A DNA stretch of 64,000 nt, from contig DATINJ010000034.1 of the NCBI GenBank assembly GCA_035474375.1, positions 5,574 through 69,573 on the forward strand, in the 5' to 3' direction. A program made the translations under genes and the position numbers. Source of the DNA: JANNPJ01 sp035474375 (lineage in GTDB: Bacteria > Actinomycetota > Actinomycetes > Actinomycetales > Kineosporiaceae). Positions 40,390 through 48,912 of the stretch are shown here, in pieces; the first letter of the stretch is position 1, and each line of letters opens with the position of its first letter. Under the pieces are notes generated by a model. The model worked only from the letters and a program-made list of their open reading frames with translations. It searched no databases and was not told where the DNA came from.

Positions 40390-41622
40390 ATGCACGTTGC
40401 CAAAGCATCGCGTCGTGCGATCGCTTTCCTCGTCCCTGCCCTGCTTGGGGTGCTGGTTCTCCAGTCTCCGGCAGCACCGCCGCAGCACACGCCGCTCGGC
40501 ACCCCGCGGATCGGGAGCCTGCAGAGGGTCGCCACCACCACGCTCACGGTGGCCCAGGCGATCGCTCAGCAGGAGGCCAGCGCCTCCGTCACCGTCCGCG
40601 GTTACATCGTCGGCCAGCCGACTGCCACCAGCACCGTGATCAGGTCCGGGTACACGGCCGACACCGCGCTCGCCCTGGCGGACAGCGCCAGTACGACCAG
40701 CACTTCGTCGATGCTGTACGTGCAGATCCCGAGTGCCTTCCGGGCCAGTTACGGGCTGCAGTCGAACCCTGGCCTGCTCGGTAGCCAGATCGACGTGACC
40801 GGGTTGCTGACCGCGTACTTCTCGCACGCGGGCCTGAAGTCGGCGACCGCGTTCGCGCCCGCCGGTTCGACCGCAACCCCGACCGCGACGACCACCACGA
40901 CCGCCGCCCCAAGCCCGACCGGAAGCAGCGCGACCGACTCCTACTACAGCAGCGCCCTCGGCAAGAGCGGCAACAGCCTCCGGACGGCGCTGCACCAGAT
41001 CATCTCCACCGGCGTCACCAAGCTGACCTACGACCAGGTCTGGGATGCGCTGAAGGTGACCGACCAGGATCCGAACAACTCCGCCAACGTGATCTTGCTG
41101 TACAGCGGGATCTCCCGGTCCAAGACGCTCAACGGCGGGGACGCCAACGACTGGAACCGCGAGCACGTCTGGGCCAAGTCACACGGCGACTTCGGCACCG
41201 CCACCGGGCCGGGCACCGACGTCCACCATCTGCGGCCGGAAGACGTCACGGTCAACTCCGATCGCGGTAACAAGGACTTCGACAACGGTGGCACCGCGTC
41301 CAGCGAAGCCCCCGGTAACTACACCGACTCGGACTCGTGGGAACCGCGCAACGCGGTCAAGGGCGACGTCGCCCGGATGATCTTCTACATGGCGATCCGA
41401 TACGAAGGCGACGACGGCTGGCCCAACCTGGAGCCCAACGACTCGGTCAGCAACGGCACCAACCCGTACATCGGCCGGCTCTCGGTGCTGCGGCAGTGGA
41501 ACACCCAGGACCCCCCGGACACCTTCGAGAAGCGCCGCAACCAGGTGATCTTCGATAGCTACCAGCACAACCGCAACCCGTTCATCGACCACCCGGAATG
41601 GGTGGCCTCGATCTTCGGCTGA
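40390..41622 (+). CDS. Secreted endonuclease I family nuclease with N-terminal OB-fold-like domain
   Basis: The 410-aa protein starts at ATG 40390, giving the signal peptide HVAKASRRAIAFLVPALLGVLVLQSPAA; the frame is open upstream but lacks a signal there. Residues ~45-160 resemble the YhcR/DUF6359 OB-fold (TVAQAIAQQEASASVTVRGYIVG...LYVQIPSAFRASYGLQSNPGLLGSQIDVTGLLTAYF). A Thr/Ala linker precedes the endonuclease I domain with the beta-beta-alpha-metal site NDWNREHVWAKSHGDF...TDVHHLRPEDVTVNSDRGNKDFDNG (catalytic His in REHVW). NPFIDHPEWV at the end is the usual family close. It should degrade DNA or RNA outside the cell, for phosphate or nucleotide scavenging or matrix turnover. Confidence 0.88.
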   Translation: MHVAKASRRAIAFLVPALLGVLVLQSPAAPPQHTPLGTPRIGSLQRVATTTLTVAQAIAQQEASASVTVRGYIVGQPTATSTVIRSGYTADTALALADSASTTSTSSMLYVQIPSAFRASYGLQSNPGLLGSQIDVTGLLTAYFSHAGLKSATAFAPAGSTATPTATTTTTAAPSPTGSSATDSYYSSALGKSGNSLRTALHQIISTGVTKLTYDQVWDALKVTDQDPNNSANVILLYSGISRSKTLNGGDANDWNREHVWAKSHGDFGTATGPGTDVHHLRPEDVTVNSDRGNKDFDNGGTASSEAPGNYTDSDSWEPRNAVKGDVARMIFYMAIRYEGDDGWPNLEPNDSVSNGTNPYIGRLSVLRQWNTQDPPDTFEKRRNQVIFDSYQHNRNPFIDHPEWVASIFG

Positions 41623-41934
41623 CGCGCGCAGCCGGATGGCCGGGTCGGTGGCTGAGGTCGGTGACCGAGGTGATCTCTTCGGCCAGGCCGGCTCTCGACG
41701 ACGGAACAGTGACGGTGACTAGATCAACGTGAGTTTGGTACTGGTGGCGCAGTACCAAACTCACGTTGATCAAGACGCTCACGGGCCGGCCGACCATGGG
41801 AAGCCGGTCAACCCCTGGGTAATCGGCAGTTGCGCCCGCTTTCGTGCCGTGGAAGGCACTGCTTGCGGGCAGGGCTGGCGATCTTCGCGGAAGGGCCGCG
41901 GCCATTTCGACCGACCAGCGCAGCCGCCTTGGGG
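41623..41934. other. Convergent intergenic region
   Basis: The 312 bases between the endonuclease and carboxypeptidase stops hold the hairpin at 41722-41771. Apart from that I see no gene, repeat or recognisable site. Confidence 0.7.
41722..41771. terminator. Perfect 22-bp hairpin, probable bidirectional terminator
   Basis: GATCAACGTGAGTTTGGTAC at 41722 pairs exactly with GTACCAAACTCACGTTGATC ending at 41771. The stem is 22 bp including the inner C-G pair, with a 6-base loop (41744-41749). It lies between two convergent genes and would stop transcripts from both. Confidence 0.8.
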
Positions 41935-43245
41935 CTACTGCTTCACCAAGCGGACGGTGAACGTCTTCGTCGGGGTGTACACGGTGAGCTTGGTCGGCGC
42001 CCGGCCGGTCGAGCGCGTCGTCGGCAGGGCGAACCGGAACTTCTGACCGGACCACCCGGTCACGCTCACCCCCTTCGCCACCGTGAGCCGCACCGGCACA
42101 CCTTTGCGATCGACCAGCGTGGCGACCGTCTGGCCGGTCCGGATCAGGGCGATCCGATGGAGTTGATCGCCGGCCCCGACGACCAGGGCGTCCCCGGCGT
42201 CCCGCGCGTTGCTGTGGATAGTGCTGCGGCTTCCGGAGATACCCAGAACGGCACCGTAGATCGTCATGGTGTGACCGTCGACGCGGCGGTGCGCAGCGAA
42301 CAGCAAGCAGCCACCGGCGGCCGTGGTGGTGCCGGTCTTGATTCCGATCACCCCGTGCAGCCCGAGCAGCGAGTTCGGGTTCTTGATCTGCTCGTTCAGC
42401 GGGATGTCCGCACTGGACGTGCCGACCAACTCGGCAAGCGTCGGCTGGGCCATCGCCGCCGGCGCCAGTTTGAGCAGGTCAGAGACCGTGCTCACGGATC
42501 CGGCGGACAGCCCCGAGGCGTCGGCATAGTGCGTGGAGGACATTCCCAGGCGTTGGGCGTTGCTGTTCATTCTCCGGACGAAGGCCGCTTCGCTCCCGGC
42601 GTCCCAGCGGGCCAGGATCTCGGCGATATTGCCGGCGGAGGCGATCAGCAGGCCCTGCAGCGCCTCCCGCTCGGTGAGTTTCTCCCCGGCGGCGACCGCT
42701 ACCACCGACTCGCCCCTCGCCTTCTGCTCCGGATACGCGGCGGCCTCGGCGTCGGTGACCGTGATGGTCGGCCCGGACCGGCCGGCGGAGAGCGGATGGT
42801 CGCGAAGGATCGTGTACGCGGTCATCACCTTGGTGATGCTGGCGATCGGGACCGGCCGGCTGGAACCAGAGCGCCCCAGCACGCCGACCCCGGCGATCTC
42901 GACCTTGGCCTGCCCCGAACTGGGCCACGGTAGCGACGGCTTCGGGCCGGCGGCGATGAACTCCCGGTCGATGGTGAGCTTTGCCTTGGTGGGCGAGCGC
43001 CGCTCGGTCGGGCTCGGGCTGGGGGTTTCGCCCGCCGCGGTGGTAGCGACCGGAGACGTGGGCGAGGGCGCGGCCACCGGCGCCAGGTCCCTCGCCTGGC
43101 CTCGATCAGAAAGGACGACGACCGTCGAGATGGCGGTGATCACCGCGACCGCTGCGACGGCCAGGAACCAAGGACGTCGACTGCGCGCCGATCGGGCCGG
43201 ACCCTGGCCCAGTAGTGCCGCCAACGGCACCTGCTCGTTCGGCAC
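41935..43245 (-). CDS. D-alanyl-D-alanine carboxypeptidase (S11 family, membrane-anchored)
   Basis: The 436-aa protein starts at GTG 43245, because GAAGGAG lies five bases upstream; the GTG seven codons earlier lacks such a site. A membrane anchor (FLAVAAVAVITAISTVVVL) and a Pro/Ser/Thr linker precede the penicillin-binding domain: SxxK Ser136-I-T-Lys139, SAGN (the SxN motif) and KTGTTTAAGG (the KTG motif). A C-terminal beta domain completes it. This DacA/DacC-type enzyme trims the terminal D-Ala of peptidoglycan stems outside the membrane. It is a single gene ending near the bidirectional terminator. Confidence 0.9.
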   Translation of the reverse strand: MPNEQVPLAALLGQGPARSARSRRPWFLAVAAVAVITAISTVVVLSDRGQARDLAPVAAPSPTSPVATTAAGETPSPSPTERRSPTKAKLTIDREFIAAGPKPSLPWPSSGQAKVEIAGVGVLGRSGSSRPVPIASITKVMTAYTILRDHPLSAGRSGPTITVTDAEAAAYPEQKARGESVVAVAAGEKLTEREALQGLLIASAGNIAEILARWDAGSEAAFVRRMNSNAQRLGMSSTHYADASGLSAGSVSTVSDLLKLAPAAMAQPTLAELVGTSSADIPLNEQIKNPNSLLGLHGVIGIKTGTTTAAGGCLLFAAHRRVDGHTMTIYGAVLGISGSRSTIHSNARDAGDALVVGAGDQLHRIALIRTGQTVATLVDRKGVPVRLTVAKGVSVTGWSGQKFRFALPTTRSTGRAPTKLTVYTPTKTFTVRLVKQ

Positions 43246-43594
43246 GTGCGCTCCTTCGGCACCCACTGGGCGCTCATCAGCTGTTGCGGACCATACGTTG
43301 CGAAATCAGACAGTATCTCCCGGCTCATAGCACGAGCCAGCGCGATGGCATCGAGCCGTGTCATGAAATCACTTCGGGACCAATTGATCCATGTGGCCGA
43401 TTCGCGCGTACAGAGGGCGAAACCCGAAGGCGGGCAGTGGGCTGTGAACGAGTGCGGCGAGCACGAGAAAGGATCGGATTGTTGAAGCTAGGAGGAAATA
43501 CACGCTGGGTGACGATCGGAATCGCGGCGGGGGCCGAGGGCTGCACACATCTGACATGGATAGCCAGGGGTTCGCGATTGGATGGAGAAAGTAG
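43246..43594. other. Intergenic region with a possible small ORF before the aminotransferase
   Basis: No clear gene lies in these 349 bases. A strong AGGAGG at 43490-43495 precedes a 29-codon frame (GTG 43509 to TGA 43598; TIGIAAGAEGCTHLTWIARG...). Its stop overlaps the TTG start of the aminotransferase (TTGA). The 13-base spacing is long for the GTG, so it may be a leader peptide or a chance frame. Confidence 0.4.
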
Positions 43595-44986
43595 TTGAAG
43601 CATTCAATGGATCTGGGAATGTTCCGACAGGGAAATCACAGCCCCTCTTTTGCCACTCTTACTCGCGGCATGGAAGACGCCGCGGACGTCGCCGATTTCT
43701 GCATTCCCTGCAATCCATATTTCCCCACGCCCGACATGTTCAGCCAGCTCTCCTCTCGACTTGAATCAATTCTCAAATATTATCCCAGCGATTCAAACAC
43801 CATTGCCGGACAATTGGCCAGCGTGCTCGGCCTACCGCCACAGACCATCGTGATGGCGAACGGCTCGACCGAATTAATTACCTGGATCGATCATTTGATG
43901 ATCAAGGAGAGCGTGGCCATCCCGGTGCCCACCTTCGGCCGCTGGACGGACCAGCCGCTGGAAACCGGCAAGCGGGTGGACATGTTCAAGCTGCACGAGG
44001 AAACCGGCTTTGCCCTGGACGTCGACGAGTACATCCGGTTCATCCGGTCCCGGGGCACTCGGGTGGCGGTGATCTGCAACCCGAACAACCCGGACGGCGG
44101 CTCGCTGCCGCACCGCGAGGTGATCCGGCTGATGGATTCCCTCAGCGACCTCGACCTGGTCATTGTCGACGAGTCGTTCATCGATTTCGTCGATGACGAG
44201 AGCGTGGCCTCGGTCGGCCCGGATGCGATGTTGCGCTCCAACGTTCTCGTCCTCAAAAGCCTGGGCAAGAATTTCGGCCTGCACGGGATCAGATTCGGCT
44301 ACGTGATCGGAAACCCGGCGCTGGTCCACGACCTCCGGCGTTTCCTGCCGAAGTGGAACTTGAATTCGCTCGCCGAGGCAGTCGTCTTCATGCTTCGCGA
44401 CCATCTCGACAGTTACCGGATCAGCCTGCAGTTGCTGGCCCGGGACCGGTACGAGATGACCGCCGAACTGCACCAGGTACCCGGGATGACGGTCTATCCC
44501 TCCCAGGGCAACTTCATCCTGGTGAAGCTGCCCCCCGGCGCGGACGGCGGGCTGCTGCGCGATTACCTGCTCTCCCAGCATGGGGTACTGGTTCGCGAGT
44601 GCGGCAACAAGCTGGGTATCACCAGCCAGTTCGTCCGGCTGGTGGTGCGCCCCCGAGCCGACGTCCAGCGCTTGCTGACCGGCATCTACGGGTACCTCGG
44701 AATCCGGGTCGAGAATCCGCTGGACGCCGTTCTCCCCAGCGGGTACTCCGGCGCGGAAAACTATGGACGGCGCGAGGAGTACAACGCCCCTCCGCCACGC
44801 GAGGAGTACAGCGTTCCGCAGGTGCGCGAGGAATACAACGTGCCGCAGCTGCGCGAGGAGTACCACGTGACCCAGCTTCAGTCAGTGCCCTCCCTGCAGG
44901 CTCAGCCAGCCGAAAGCGCTTGGGTGGCCGAAGCCTTGCGGTCCCAGCGCCTCCCGGGCGAGCGGCTCGGCGAGCGGCAGCGCTAG
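43595..44986 (+). CDS. PLP-dependent aminotransferase (HisC/CobD-like) with C-terminal REEY repeat tail
   Basis: The 463-aa fold-type I class I/II aminotransferase has CNPYFPTPDMFSQLSS and YYPSDSNTIAGQLASVLGLPPQTIVMANGSTELI in the N-terminal arm, VAVICNPNNPDGGSLP (Asn-Pro PLP contacts) and LVIVDESFIDF (Asp pairing the pyridine N). The Schiff-base Lys is in VLKSLGKNFGLHGIRFGY, and FVRLVVRPRADVQRLL contains the carboxylate-binding Arg. It resembles histidinol-phosphate aminotransferase and threonine-phosphate decarboxylase. The last ~70 residues carry four 9-residue units beginning REEY (44771-44878). TTG 43595 is chosen for GGAGAAAG six bases upstream; ATG 43607 is an alternative. Codon use in the first 250 bases is more AT-rich than its neighbours. 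Confidence 0.82.
   Translation: MKHSMDLGMFRQGNHSPSFATLTRGMEDAADVADFCIPCNPYFPTPDMFSQLSSRLESILKYYPSDSNTIAGQLASVLGLPPQTIVMANGSTELITWIDHLMIKESVAIPVPTFGRWTDQPLETGKRVDMFKLHEETGFALDVDEYIRFIRSRGTRVAVICNPNNPDGGSLPHREVIRLMDSLSDLDLVIVDESFIDFVDDESVASVGPDAMLRSNVLVLKSLGKNFGLHGIRFGYVIGNPALVHDLRRFLPKWNLNSLAEAVVFMLRDHLDSYRISLQLLARDRYEMTAELHQVPGMTVYPSQGNFILVKLPPGADGGLLRDYLLSQHGVLVRECGNKLGITSQFVRLVVRPRADVQRLLTGIYGYLGIRVENPLDAVLPSGYSGAENYGRREEYNAPPPREEYSVPQVREEYNVPQLREEYHVTQLQSVPSLQAQPAESAWVAEALRSQRLPGERLGERQR
44771..44878 (+). repeat. 27-bp in-frame tandem repeat, four units (REEYxxxxx)
   Basis: Four consecutive 9-codon units encode REEYNAPPP, REEYSVPQV, REEYNVPQL and REEYHVTQL at the 3' end of the aminotransferase gene. 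The CGCGAGGA(G/A)TAC core is nearly identical in every unit. Confidence 0.9.
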
Positions 44987-44998
44987 ACCCTCAGCAAA

Positions 44999-45030
44999 GC
45001 CTCAGGGCTTCCCTAGGGAAGCCCTGAGGC
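44999..45030. terminator. Perfect 32-bp palindrome between convergent genes, probable terminator
   Basis: GCCTCAGGGCTTCCCT (44999-45014) is followed immediately by its exact reverse complement (45015-45030), 13 bases after the aminotransferase stop. A 13-bp direct repeat (AGCTCTAGGGA at 45031 and 45044) continues into the end of the convergent phosphodiesterase gene. Confidence 0.75.
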
Positions 45031-45045
45031 AGCTCTAGGGAAGCT

Positions 45046-46020
45046 CTAGGGAAGCCAAGCGCGGTAGGCGTTCGGTTTGTCGGTCAGCACGAGATCGGCC
45101 TCGGCCTGCTTGGCAGCGTTCCACTGCTCAACGGTGTTGGCCGTCCACACCACCACCGCGAGCTTCTTCGCGTGCAGACTGGAAATATTGCTGCGGGTGA
45201 CGATATCCGTGCGCAGTGCAACGCCCCACAGGCCCTGGTCACTCAGCTCATCGGGGGTCGGCAGGTTCTGGCCCGCGATCGGTCGCATCATCAGCAGGAA
45301 GCGCAGCGGCAGCTGGTCCTGTGCGGCCAGCGCCTTGATCTTGGCCAGCGCGTCCGGGTAGAACGAGGAACTGATGGTGCGCCCGGCCAGCTTGTACTTC
45401 GCGATCGTGGCCAGGTACTCACGGATCTGGGCGTCGCTGGGATGCTCCGGCTTCATCTCCACGACGATCTGGGCATCCGGAATCGCGGCGATCTTCTTCA
45501 GCGCCGCGTTCAGCGTGGGAATCGCGTAAGTGCGACCGTCTTTGGACGCCGAAGCCAGGGTCCGGCAGCGCGTCCGCAGCACGTCCCAGCTCGTCTTCGA
45601 CACCGTGTACGGGCCGCCCTGACACACCATCGGATGGTCCGGGCCGGCCTCGCTCGCTGCGGTCGTCCGCTCGTCGTGGACCAGGATCGCCACCCCGTCC
45701 GACGTCCAGTGCACGTCGGTTTCGACGGTTGCCCCGGACTCGGCGGCTGCCACGAGCGCGGGCAGCGTCTCCAGCGGGTAGCCGTCCTCCCAGCCGCCTT
45801 GATGGGCCAGGACGGCGATCGAACCGGCCAACCCGGCGGAGCTGACCGCCGGGGTGGCGGTGGCCGTGCTGGCCGAGGCCGGAGTACCGGCCTGATCGCC
45901 GTCATCGCCGAGCCCCGGGATCAGCACGATCAGGGCGTACAGGGCGACTGCCACTAAAAGCACCGCCACACCGGCTAGTAACAACCGGCTTCGGCTCAGC
46001 AGTCGCCCTGGTGACTCCAC
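45046..46020 (-). CDS. Glycerophosphodiester phosphodiesterase family protein, membrane-anchored, altered HRG motif
   Basis: The 324-aa protein starts at GTG, with GAAGGAG upstream. A membrane helix (LLLAGVAVLLVAVALYALIVLIPG) and a short Ala/Thr linker are followed by a GDPD TIM barrel. The first conserved segment reads AHQGGWEDGYPLETLPAL where the family usually has AHRG...PENT. The metal-binding pair ETDVHWTSDGVAILVHD is intact. VVEMKPEHPSDAQ, LKKIAAI and the final VVVWTANTVEQW and DLVLTDKP follow the family. GDPDs cleave glycerophosphodiesters to glycerol-3-phosphate. The Arg-to-Gln change affects a phosphate-contacting residue, so activity may be altered. It faces the outside of the membrane. 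Confidence 0.83.
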   Translation of the reverse strand: MESPGRLLSRSRLLLAGVAVLLVAVALYALIVLIPGLGDDGDQAGTPASASTATATPAVSSAGLAGSIAVLAHQGGWEDGYPLETLPALVAAAESGATVETDVHWTSDGVAILVHDERTTAASEAGPDHPMVCQGGPYTVSKTSWDVLRTRCRTLASASKDGRTYAIPTLNAALKKIAAIPDAQIVVEMKPEHPSDAQIREYLATIAKYKLAGRTISSSFYPDALAKIKALAAQDQLPLRFLLMMRPIAGQNLPTPDELSDQGLWGVALRTDIVTRSNISSLHAKKLAVVVWTANTVEQWNAAKQAEADLVLTDKPNAYRAWLP

Positions 46021-46046
46021 GATCCATGCTCCTTCGGTTCAGCCCG

Positions 46047-48629
46047 TCACGCGTTGGTGACCAAGCCGAGTTCGGCCGGGGCCACCAGCCCATCATGACT
46101 TGGCAGGATCCGGACCGTATATCCAAATGGACCGGTTCGCCGCAACTTGAGGGTGCCCTCGAAGACGTACCTGCCCTCCCCATGGCCGTCGGCAGCGCCG
46201 GCGGCCGCGACGAACTGCAGCGGCTGCACCACCGAGTCGGTGATCGTGTCGGCCGGCGAGACCCGGCCGTGCACGACCTGCACCTGGACATCGGTCGGGG
46301 CCAGCCCGTCCAGCGAGACCACCGCGCGGACCTGCAGCTCGTCACCGACCTGCGGTGAGTCGCTGACTCCGGACGAGTCCACGTGCTCCACCCGGACGCC
46401 GGCCCAGTGCGAGCGGACCCGGGTCTTGAACTCCGCCAGCTCGTGGGCGACGTCCGGCGTGGTGATCCGGCCGGATCCGGCGGCCGGCACGTAGAGCTGC
46501 CGGACGTAGTCCGCGACCATCCGCGAGGCCAGCACCTTGGGCCCGAGCGAGGAGAAGGTGTGCCGCACCATCTCCAGCCAGCGCTGCGGCAGCCCGTCGT
46601 CGTCCCGGCCGTAGAACCGTGGCGCTACCTCGTTCTCCAGCAGTTCGTAGAGGGCGGCCGCTTCCAGGTCGTCGCGATGATCAGGGTTCTCGACGCCGTC
46701 CGCGGTCGGGATCGCCCAGCCGTTCTCGCCGTCGTACCACTCGTCCCACCAGCCGTCCAGGATCGAGAGGTTCAGCCCGCCGTTCAGCGCCGACTTCATC
46801 CCGGACGTGCCGCAGGCCTCGAACGGGCGTAGCGGGTTGTTCAGCCAGACGTCACAACCGGGGTACAGGGTCTGCGCCATCGCGATGTCGTAGTTGGGCA
46901 GGAAGACGATCCGGGCCCGGACCGCCGGGTCGTCGGCGAACTGAACCATCTGCTGAATCAGTCGCTTGCCGGTCTCGTCGGCCGGGTGCGACTTACCCGC
47001 GATCACCAGCTGGATCGGCCGAGTCGGGTGCAGCAGCAGCGCCTTCAGCCGGTTCGGGTCACGCAGCATCAAGGTGAGTCGCTTGTACGTCGGGACTCGC
47101 CGGGCGAAGCCGATGGTCAGCACATCCGGATCCAGGATGTCGTCCACCCAGCCCAGCTCGGCCCGGCTGGCGCCACGCTTGATCCACGAGGCGCGAACCC
47201 GACGGCGGGCGTCGTCCACCAGATCCGAGCGCAGCTGCCGACGCACCGCCCACAGCTCGTCCGCCGGGACCTTGTCGATCTCCTCCCAGGCCTTGGCCTC
47301 CTGAGTGATCTGCGGCCCGATGTACTTCTCGGCCAGGTCGATCATCCGGTGGTCGACCCAGGTCGGCGCGTGCACCCCGTTGGTGATCGAGGTGATCGGG
47401 ATCTCCGGGGCGTCGAATCCCGGCCAGAGCCCTTCGAACATCTCCCGGCTGACCTCGCCGTGCAGCTGGGAGACGCCGTTCGCGCGCGCTGCCAGCCGCA
47501 GCCCCATGATCGCCATGTTGAACACGGTGGGATCGCCGCCCGGGTAACTCTCCGCGCCGAGCGCCAGCACCCGCTCCACCGGCAGCCCGGCCAGCGCGCT
47601 GTCGCCACCGAAGTGGGACACGATCAAATCCCGGCCGAATCGGTCGATTCCAGCCGGAACCGGGGTATGCGTGGTGAATACGGTGGCAGACCGGACGGTC
47701 TCCAGCGCCTCGTCGAAGCTCAACCCGGCGCCGATCAGCTCCCGGATCCGCTCCAGGCTGAGGAACCCGGCATGGCCTTCATTGGTGTGGTAGACCTCCG
47801 GCCGCGGACCGTTGGTCAGCCGCGCCCACAGCCGAAGAGCACGGACGCCGCCGATCCCGAGCAGCATCTCCTGGTGCAGCCGGTGCTCCGACGTCCCGCC
47901 GTACAACCGGTCGGTGACCGCCCGGGCGACCTCGTCGTTGCCCTCGTAGGTGGAGTCCAGCATCAGCAGCGGCACCCGCCCGACCTGCGCCTTCCAGACG
48001 TGCGCGGTGAGCGATCGGCCGCCGGGCAGATCCACGGTGACGATGGCCGGGGTGCCGTCGGCTTCGCGCAGCAACGAGATCGGCAGCTCGTTCGGGTCCA
48101 GCACCGGGTAGTCCTCGTGCTGCCAGCCGTCGCGGGTCAGCGACTGCTTGAAGTAGCCGTACTGGTAGAGCAGCCCGACTCCAATGATCGGTACGCCGAG
48201 GTCACTGGCCGACTTGAGGTGGTCGCCGGCCAGGATCCCGAGACCGCCGGAGTACTGCGGCAGGACGGCGGTGATCCCGAACTCGGGCGAGAAGTAGGCG
48301 ATCGCTTCCGGCGTCGGCGCCTCGGGACTGGCCAGCGACTGGTACCAGCGCGGCTCGGTCAGGTAGGCGTGCAGATCCGCTGCGGCGGCCTCAACCCGGG
48401 CGACAAACTGCGCATCAGCGGCGAAAGCGTCCAGTTCTTCCGGCGAAAAGGCGCCGAGGAGCGCGATCGGGTCGCGCCGGGCGGCCTCCCAGCGTTCCGG
48501 GGAGAGCGACGCGAACAGCTCGAGCGTGGGTGGATGCCAGGACCAGCGAAGATTGCTCGCGAGCTCGGCGAGCGCAGCGATCGGCTGGGGCAACACGGTG
48601 CGGACCGTAAAACGGCGAATAGCTCTCAC
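46047..48629 (-). CDS. glgP: Alpha-glucan (glycogen/maltodextrin) phosphorylase, GT35
   Basis: The ~860-aa enzyme starts at GTG 48629, because VRAIRRFTVRTVLPQPIAALAELASNLRWSW matches the start of actinobacterial GlgP. The frame is open 23 codons further, but that part is Cys/Arg-rich and unrelated. Family marks are AYFSPEFGITAVLPQYSGGLGILAGDHLKSASDLG, YHTNEGHAGFLSLE, TTHTPVPAGIDRF, ITNGVHAPTW, RRVPTYKRLTLM, and the PLP-lysine region EACGTSGMKSALNGGLNLSILDGWWDE. A C-terminal beta domain (~700-860) is typical of this long subfamily. It releases glucose-1-phosphate from alpha-1,4 glucan ends. It is divergent from glgE, an arrangement also known in mycobacteria. Confidence 0.92.
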   Translation of the reverse strand: MRAIRRFTVRTVLPQPIAALAELASNLRWSWHPPTLELFASLSPERWEAARRDPIALLGAFSPEELDAFAADAQFVARVEAAAADLHAYLTEPRWYQSLASPEAPTPEAIAYFSPEFGITAVLPQYSGGLGILAGDHLKSASDLGVPIIGVGLLYQYGYFKQSLTRDGWQHEDYPVLDPNELPISLLREADGTPAIVTVDLPGGRSLTAHVWKAQVGRVPLLMLDSTYEGNDEVARAVTDRLYGGTSEHRLHQEMLLGIGGVRALRLWARLTNGPRPEVYHTNEGHAGFLSLERIRELIGAGLSFDEALETVRSATVFTTHTPVPAGIDRFGRDLIVSHFGGDSALAGLPVERVLALGAESYPGGDPTVFNMAIMGLRLAARANGVSQLHGEVSREMFEGLWPGFDAPEIPITSITNGVHAPTWVDHRMIDLAEKYIGPQITQEAKAWEEIDKVPADELWAVRRQLRSDLVDDARRRVRASWIKRGASRAELGWVDDILDPDVLTIGFARRVPTYKRLTLMLRDPNRLKALLLHPTRPIQLVIAGKSHPADETGKRLIQQMVQFADDPAVRARIVFLPNYDIAMAQTLYPGCDVWLNNPLRPFEACGTSGMKSALNGGLNLSILDGWWDEWYDGENGWAIPTADGVENPDHRDDLEAAALYELLENEVAPRFYGRDDDGLPQRWLEMVRHTFSSLGPKVLASRMVADYVRQLYVPAAGSGRITTPDVAHELAEFKTRVRSHWAGVRVEHVDSSGVSDSPQVGDELQVRAVVSLDGLAPTDVQVQVVHGRVSPADTITDSVVQPLQFVAAAGAADGHGEGRYVFEGTLKLRRTGPFGYTVRILPSHDGLVAPAELGLVTNA

Positions 48630-48912
48630 GGTGCGCACCCTACGGCAGCGTGTCGGGCAACACACGCTGTCTTTGCCAAGGACTTGCGGAAGTCGCAAGA
48701 AGTTTCAGGCGGTGTCTGCCGATACGTTTGGTGCACAGCGGTTATCACCGCGAAACTACAGTCTGGTTCGATCAAGGCACCGCTCCGAGCAAACGGAGAC
48801 GTTGCCCATGCCACCTCGTCGTCTCGCGCCTCCCGGAGATCCAGCCGGAGGGCGGCCGGTCGTCGGTGGGTGATCGGCCGACGAGGATCCGCTGGCAAGG
48901 CCTCACGCAGGC
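48630..48912. promoter_or_regulatory. Divergent glgP/glgE promoter region
   Basis: The 283 bases between the two starts must hold promoters in both directions. I see no clear -35/-10 pair, operator palindrome or riboswitch fold. The GTG-rich stretch 48905-48967 offers several candidate starts for glgE. Confidence 0.4.

Noticed and set aside
40221..40784. 187-codon frame across the endonuclease signal region
   Set aside because: It is Ser/Arg/Pro-rich and overlaps the endonuclease gene in another frame. It contains no domain.
41830..42933. 367-codon plus-strand frame antisense to the D,D-carboxypeptidase
   Set aside because: It has no domain pattern. The minus strand carries SITK, SAGN and KTGT in correct order.
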